Assembly: GCA_018608045.1 (NCBI GenBank)
Contig: JABBAI010000175.1
Coordinates: 1-33,539 of the forward strand
DNA: 33,539 bases
Source of the DNA: Octadecabacter sp.
GTDB lineage: Bacteria; Pseudomonadota; Alphaproteobacteria; Rhodobacterales; Rhodobacteraceae
Direction: 5' to 3'
A program made the translations under genes and the position numbers. The notes beneath the pieces were generated by a model that was not told where the DNA came from, ran no database searches, and saw nothing but the letters and a program-made list of their open reading frames with translations. Position 1 is the first letter of the stretch. Each line of letters opens with the position of its first letter. Below are positions 31,870 to 33,539 of this stretch, one piece after another.

Positions 31870-33156
31870 TTAGTCTTTTGGCAGCAGCAGTGCGGCCAGA
31901 CTTCTGACCATAACTTCTACGCTGACCATCATATCGTCAACGCCGATGTATTCATCCGGCTTATGCGCCAGTTCAAGAATGCCCGGACCATAGGCCACGC
32001 AATTCTTCAACTTACCGATCCGGTCTATGTGTTTTTGATCATACGTGCCGGGGCTTGCGACAAATTCAGCGGGTATTCCCAGCACGGTTTCGATTTGGCT
32101 CGCCAACGTGGCGGCAATCGGCGCGTCGCGGTCCGTCATGGAGGGGAGGACGTGATTGATCTCGCGCAGTTCATACTCAAACCGGTCGCGCGATGTCTTT
32201 AATTCATCAAGCAATGCAGTCACTTCGCCGCGCACCTGATCTAGCGGTTCTTCGTCTAAAAAGCGGCGGTCAATGACGATGCGGCAGGAATCCGGTACAC
32301 AGTGGGCGGGCAATCCTGTGAAATCGTCCGCCTGTTCGGCCTGACCGCCATGGATCGAATTTATGTTCATGGTGGATTGGCGTGCGCCTTCTGGAACGAC
32401 GGGCATATCGGTGCGGCGCTGCGCCATGGCGGGGAACAAATCGGTTTCAAACTTGTCCAATACCGCCCCCATGTGGCGCACAGCGCAATCGCCAAGGAAC
32501 GGCATGGACCCGTGGGCGATTTCACCGAATGTTTCAATTTCGGCCCACCATCCACCACGATGCCCCAGACAGACGCGGTCTTTGTTGAGGGGTTCGGGGA
32601 TGATCACGTGTTGGACACGAGTCGGGGAGAAGTATCCTTTTTCGGCAAGGTACGCGACGCCACCATACCCGCCCGATTCTTCATCCGCCGTGCCCGAAAT
32701 TTCAATCGCGCCGTGGAAATCGGGGAATGTTTCGATAAAGGCTTCGGCGGCAATGATTGACGTGGCAAGCCCGCCTTTCATGTCGCACGCGCCGCGCCCG
32801 TAGATTTTACCATCAATCAGGTCACCGCCAAACGGATCGGTCGTCCAGCCATTGCCGACCTCGACCACGTCGGTGTGGCTGTTGAAATGCACGCATTCGC
32901 CGGGTTTTTTACCGTCACGGCGCGCCACGATATTCCAACGGGGATATTTTTCGCTGTCCCCGGGCGTGCCGTGGGCGCGGATCAGTTCAGTGGTGAAGCC
33001 GGATTTGGACAGGCGGCGATCAAGGTAGTCGCAAATGTCGCGGTAGTTTTCGCCCGGTGGGTTCAACGTCGGAATACGGATGAGGTCTTGCGTGAGGGCA
33101 ATCAGATCATCGCGCTTGCCCGCGATCCGCGAAAGAAGAGGGGATAAGTCTGTCAT
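31870..33156 (-). CDS. M20 family metallopeptidase (ArgE/DapE/ACY1-like)
   Basis: A 428-residue di-zinc hydrolase. Metal ligands and catalytic residues are visible: H94 and D96 in FNSHTDVVEVG, D125 in GRGACDMKGG, E159-E160 in TADEESGG, E188 in IIPEPL, and a C-terminal histidine in TYDQKHIDRIG. Members remove acyl groups from amino acids (ArgE, DapE, aminoacylase) or cut dipeptides such as carnosine. It is first in the seven-gene operon, 16 bases before the binding-protein gene. I chose ATG 33156 (MTDLSPLLSR); ATG 33177 has a slightly better AGG upstream and would add seven residues. It has no signal peptide, so it acts in the cytosol on the imported compound. Confidence 0.93.
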   Translation of the reverse strand: MTDLSPLLSRIAGKRDDLIALTQDLIRIPTLNPPGENYRDICDYLDRRLSKSGFTTELIRAHGTPGDSEKYPRWNIVARRDGKKPGECVHFNSHTDVVEVGNGWTTDPFGGDLIDGKIYGRGACDMKGGLATSIIAAEAFIETFPDFHGAIEISGTADEESGGYGGVAYLAEKGYFSPTRVQHVIIPEPLNKDRVCLGHRGGWWAEIETFGEIAHGSMPFLGDCAVRHMGAVLDKFETDLFPAMAQRRTDMPVVPEGARQSTMNINSIHGGQAEQADDFTGLPAHCVPDSCRIVIDRRFLDEEPLDQVRGEVTALLDELKTSRDRFEYELREINHVLPSMTDRDAPIAATLASQIETVLGIPAEFVASPGTYDQKHIDRIGKLKNCVAYGPGILELAHKPDEYIGVDDMMVSVEVMVRSLAALLLPKD

Positions 33157-33193
33157 GGCATGACTATCTGCGGGCATTGGGAAACCTGCAAGG

Positions 33194-33259
33194 GGCAGCA
33201 CCAGTGATTGTGTTGCGCGGCGCGGCCCCGTAATTAGATGAAAATGTCTGGCAGCACCA
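33194..33259. repeat. Paired 10-base direct repeat in the M20/waaA divergent region
   Basis: GGCAGCACCA occurs at 33194-33203 and again at 33250-33259, 56 bases apart, about five helical turns. The copies flank the likely waaA promoter and lie upstream of the M20/Opp operon. They could be binding sites for a regulator of either gene; this is inference from position and repetition. Confidence 0.4.
33208..33236 (+). promoter_or_regulatory. Probable sigma-70 type promoter for the waaA-like gene
   Basis: TTGTGT (33208-33213) and TAATTA (33231-33236) are separated by 17 GC-rich bases. Transcription would begin near 33243, leaving a leader of about 30 bases before the ATG at 33275. No comparable promoter was found for the M20 operon on the other strand. 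Confidence 0.45.
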
Positions 33260-33274
33260 AAAGGGCCAAAACGA

Positions 33275-33539
33275 ATGAAAAGCGATGCGGTGTCTTTGAA
33301 GATCTTGTCGTGGCAAACGCGCGCTGTTTACCTGCTTGAACAGGTGTTGGCCCATGCATTGGTCCCGTTAGCCTTTTTAATCATGGTACTGCGATCGCGC
33401 AAAGAACCAGCGCATTTCAAAAACTTGTCAGATCGTTTCGGCTTTGGGGCTATGGAACACAGGAAATCGGTATGGATCTATGCGGCATCTTTGGGGGAAA
33501 CCCGTGCGGCAAGCCCTTTGATAAGACGTCTAAGGTCAG
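33275..33539 (+). CDS. waaA: 3-deoxy-D-manno-octulosonic acid transferase, N-terminal part (cut by window end)
   Basis: The first 88 codons of an open frame run off the end of the window. The N-terminus has a membrane-anchor helix (about residues 18-40) and then the Glycos_transf_N signatures: KNLSDRFGFG and SVWIYAASLGETRAASPLIRR. The second contains the conserved glutamate of the S-x-GE-x-R/T motif that acts as the catalytic base in WaaA (KdtA). The enzyme adds Kdo to lipid A precursors at the inner face of the inner membrane, so the host has lipopolysaccharide. AAAGGG lies about eight bases before the ATG. The catalytic C-terminal domain is outside the window. Confidence 0.82.
   Translation, partial: MKSDAVSLKILSWQTRAVYLLEQVLAHALVPLAFLIMVLRSRKEPAHFKNLSDRFGFGAMEHRKSVWIYAASLGETRAASPLIRRLRS

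Noticed and set aside
24532-33156. Assignment of the catabolic operon to ectoine degradation
   Set aside because: Ectoine operons encode a DoeA-type M24 hydrolase, a DoeB deacetylase and usually a TRAP or ectoine-specific ABC transporter with an AsnC-type regulator. None of these is recognisable here.
1-33539. tRNA or rRNA genes, insertion sequences, prophage genes or CRISPR arrays
   Set aside because: The window is almost fully covered by intact protein genes with gaps of about 210 bases or less. I saw no clover-leaf arms, transposase motifs or regularly spaced repeats. The largest gap, 18803-19013, between SulP and mtnP, shows no structure I can support.

Overview
The window looks like a chromosomal segment of an alphaproteobacterium of the Rhodobacteraceae (Roseobacter-like) type. 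The grounds are the moderately GC-rich coding style, the gene order tldD <- -> ctaC-ctaB-small membrane protein-ctaG-ctaE-SURF1-thrC-M16 peptidase, the neighbouring lysC and ptsP genes, a mtnP-DUF2927-apt group, and the start of a Kdo-transferase gene, which implies a Gram-negative cell. The assignment rests on recalled gene order and protein style, not on a database search. The region is densely packed and all genes look intact. I see no tRNA, rRNA, insertion sequence, phage gene or CRISPR array.

Layout. (1) 1-1904, minus strand: tldD followed by a four-helix membrane protein. (2) 1994-6374, plus strand: a possible 28-residue leader ORF, then the aa3-type cytochrome c oxidase cluster: subunit II, haem O synthase, a small one-helix protein, the Cox11-type copper chaperone, subunit III, a strong intrinsic terminator, and SURF1. 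The gene for subunit I (ctaD) is not in the window. (3) 6376-11016, plus: thrC, an M16 peptidase, a RimJ-like acetyltransferase and a GlcD/D2HGDH-type flavoprotein, each overlapping the next by 1-4 bases. (4) 11056-15061, plus: aspartokinase, an acetyltransferase and the nitrogen-PTS enzyme I (ptsP). (5) 15058-16372, minus: an acetyltransferase and an EcsC-family protein; then a flavin reductase (plus) and a SulP transporter with a STAS domain (minus). (6) 19014-21097, plus: mtnP, an exported DUF2927 protein and apt, a purine-salvage group in which MtnP releases adenine and Apt recaptures it. (7) 21101-21980, minus: a Nudix hydrolase and a DUF1178 protein. (8) 22063-24535, plus: modABC molybdate transporter. 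(9) 24532-33156, minus: a seven-gene catabolic operon in the order M20 peptidase, peptide-type binding protein, two permeases, fused double ATPase, aldehyde dehydrogenase, P1/DmpA-type peptidase. (10) 33275 to the end, plus: the first 88 codons of a waaA-like Kdo transferase.

Most of the window is core metabolism. The most interesting parts are the seven-gene uptake/hydrolysis/oxidation operon, whose substrate cannot be read from sequence, with a stable stem-loop between its binding-protein and permease genes; the short leader ORF ahead of coxB; a possible internal start in lysC matching the known beta-subunit architecture; a cluster of three dyads before ptsP; and two convergent gene pairs whose stop codons share a 4-base palindrome.
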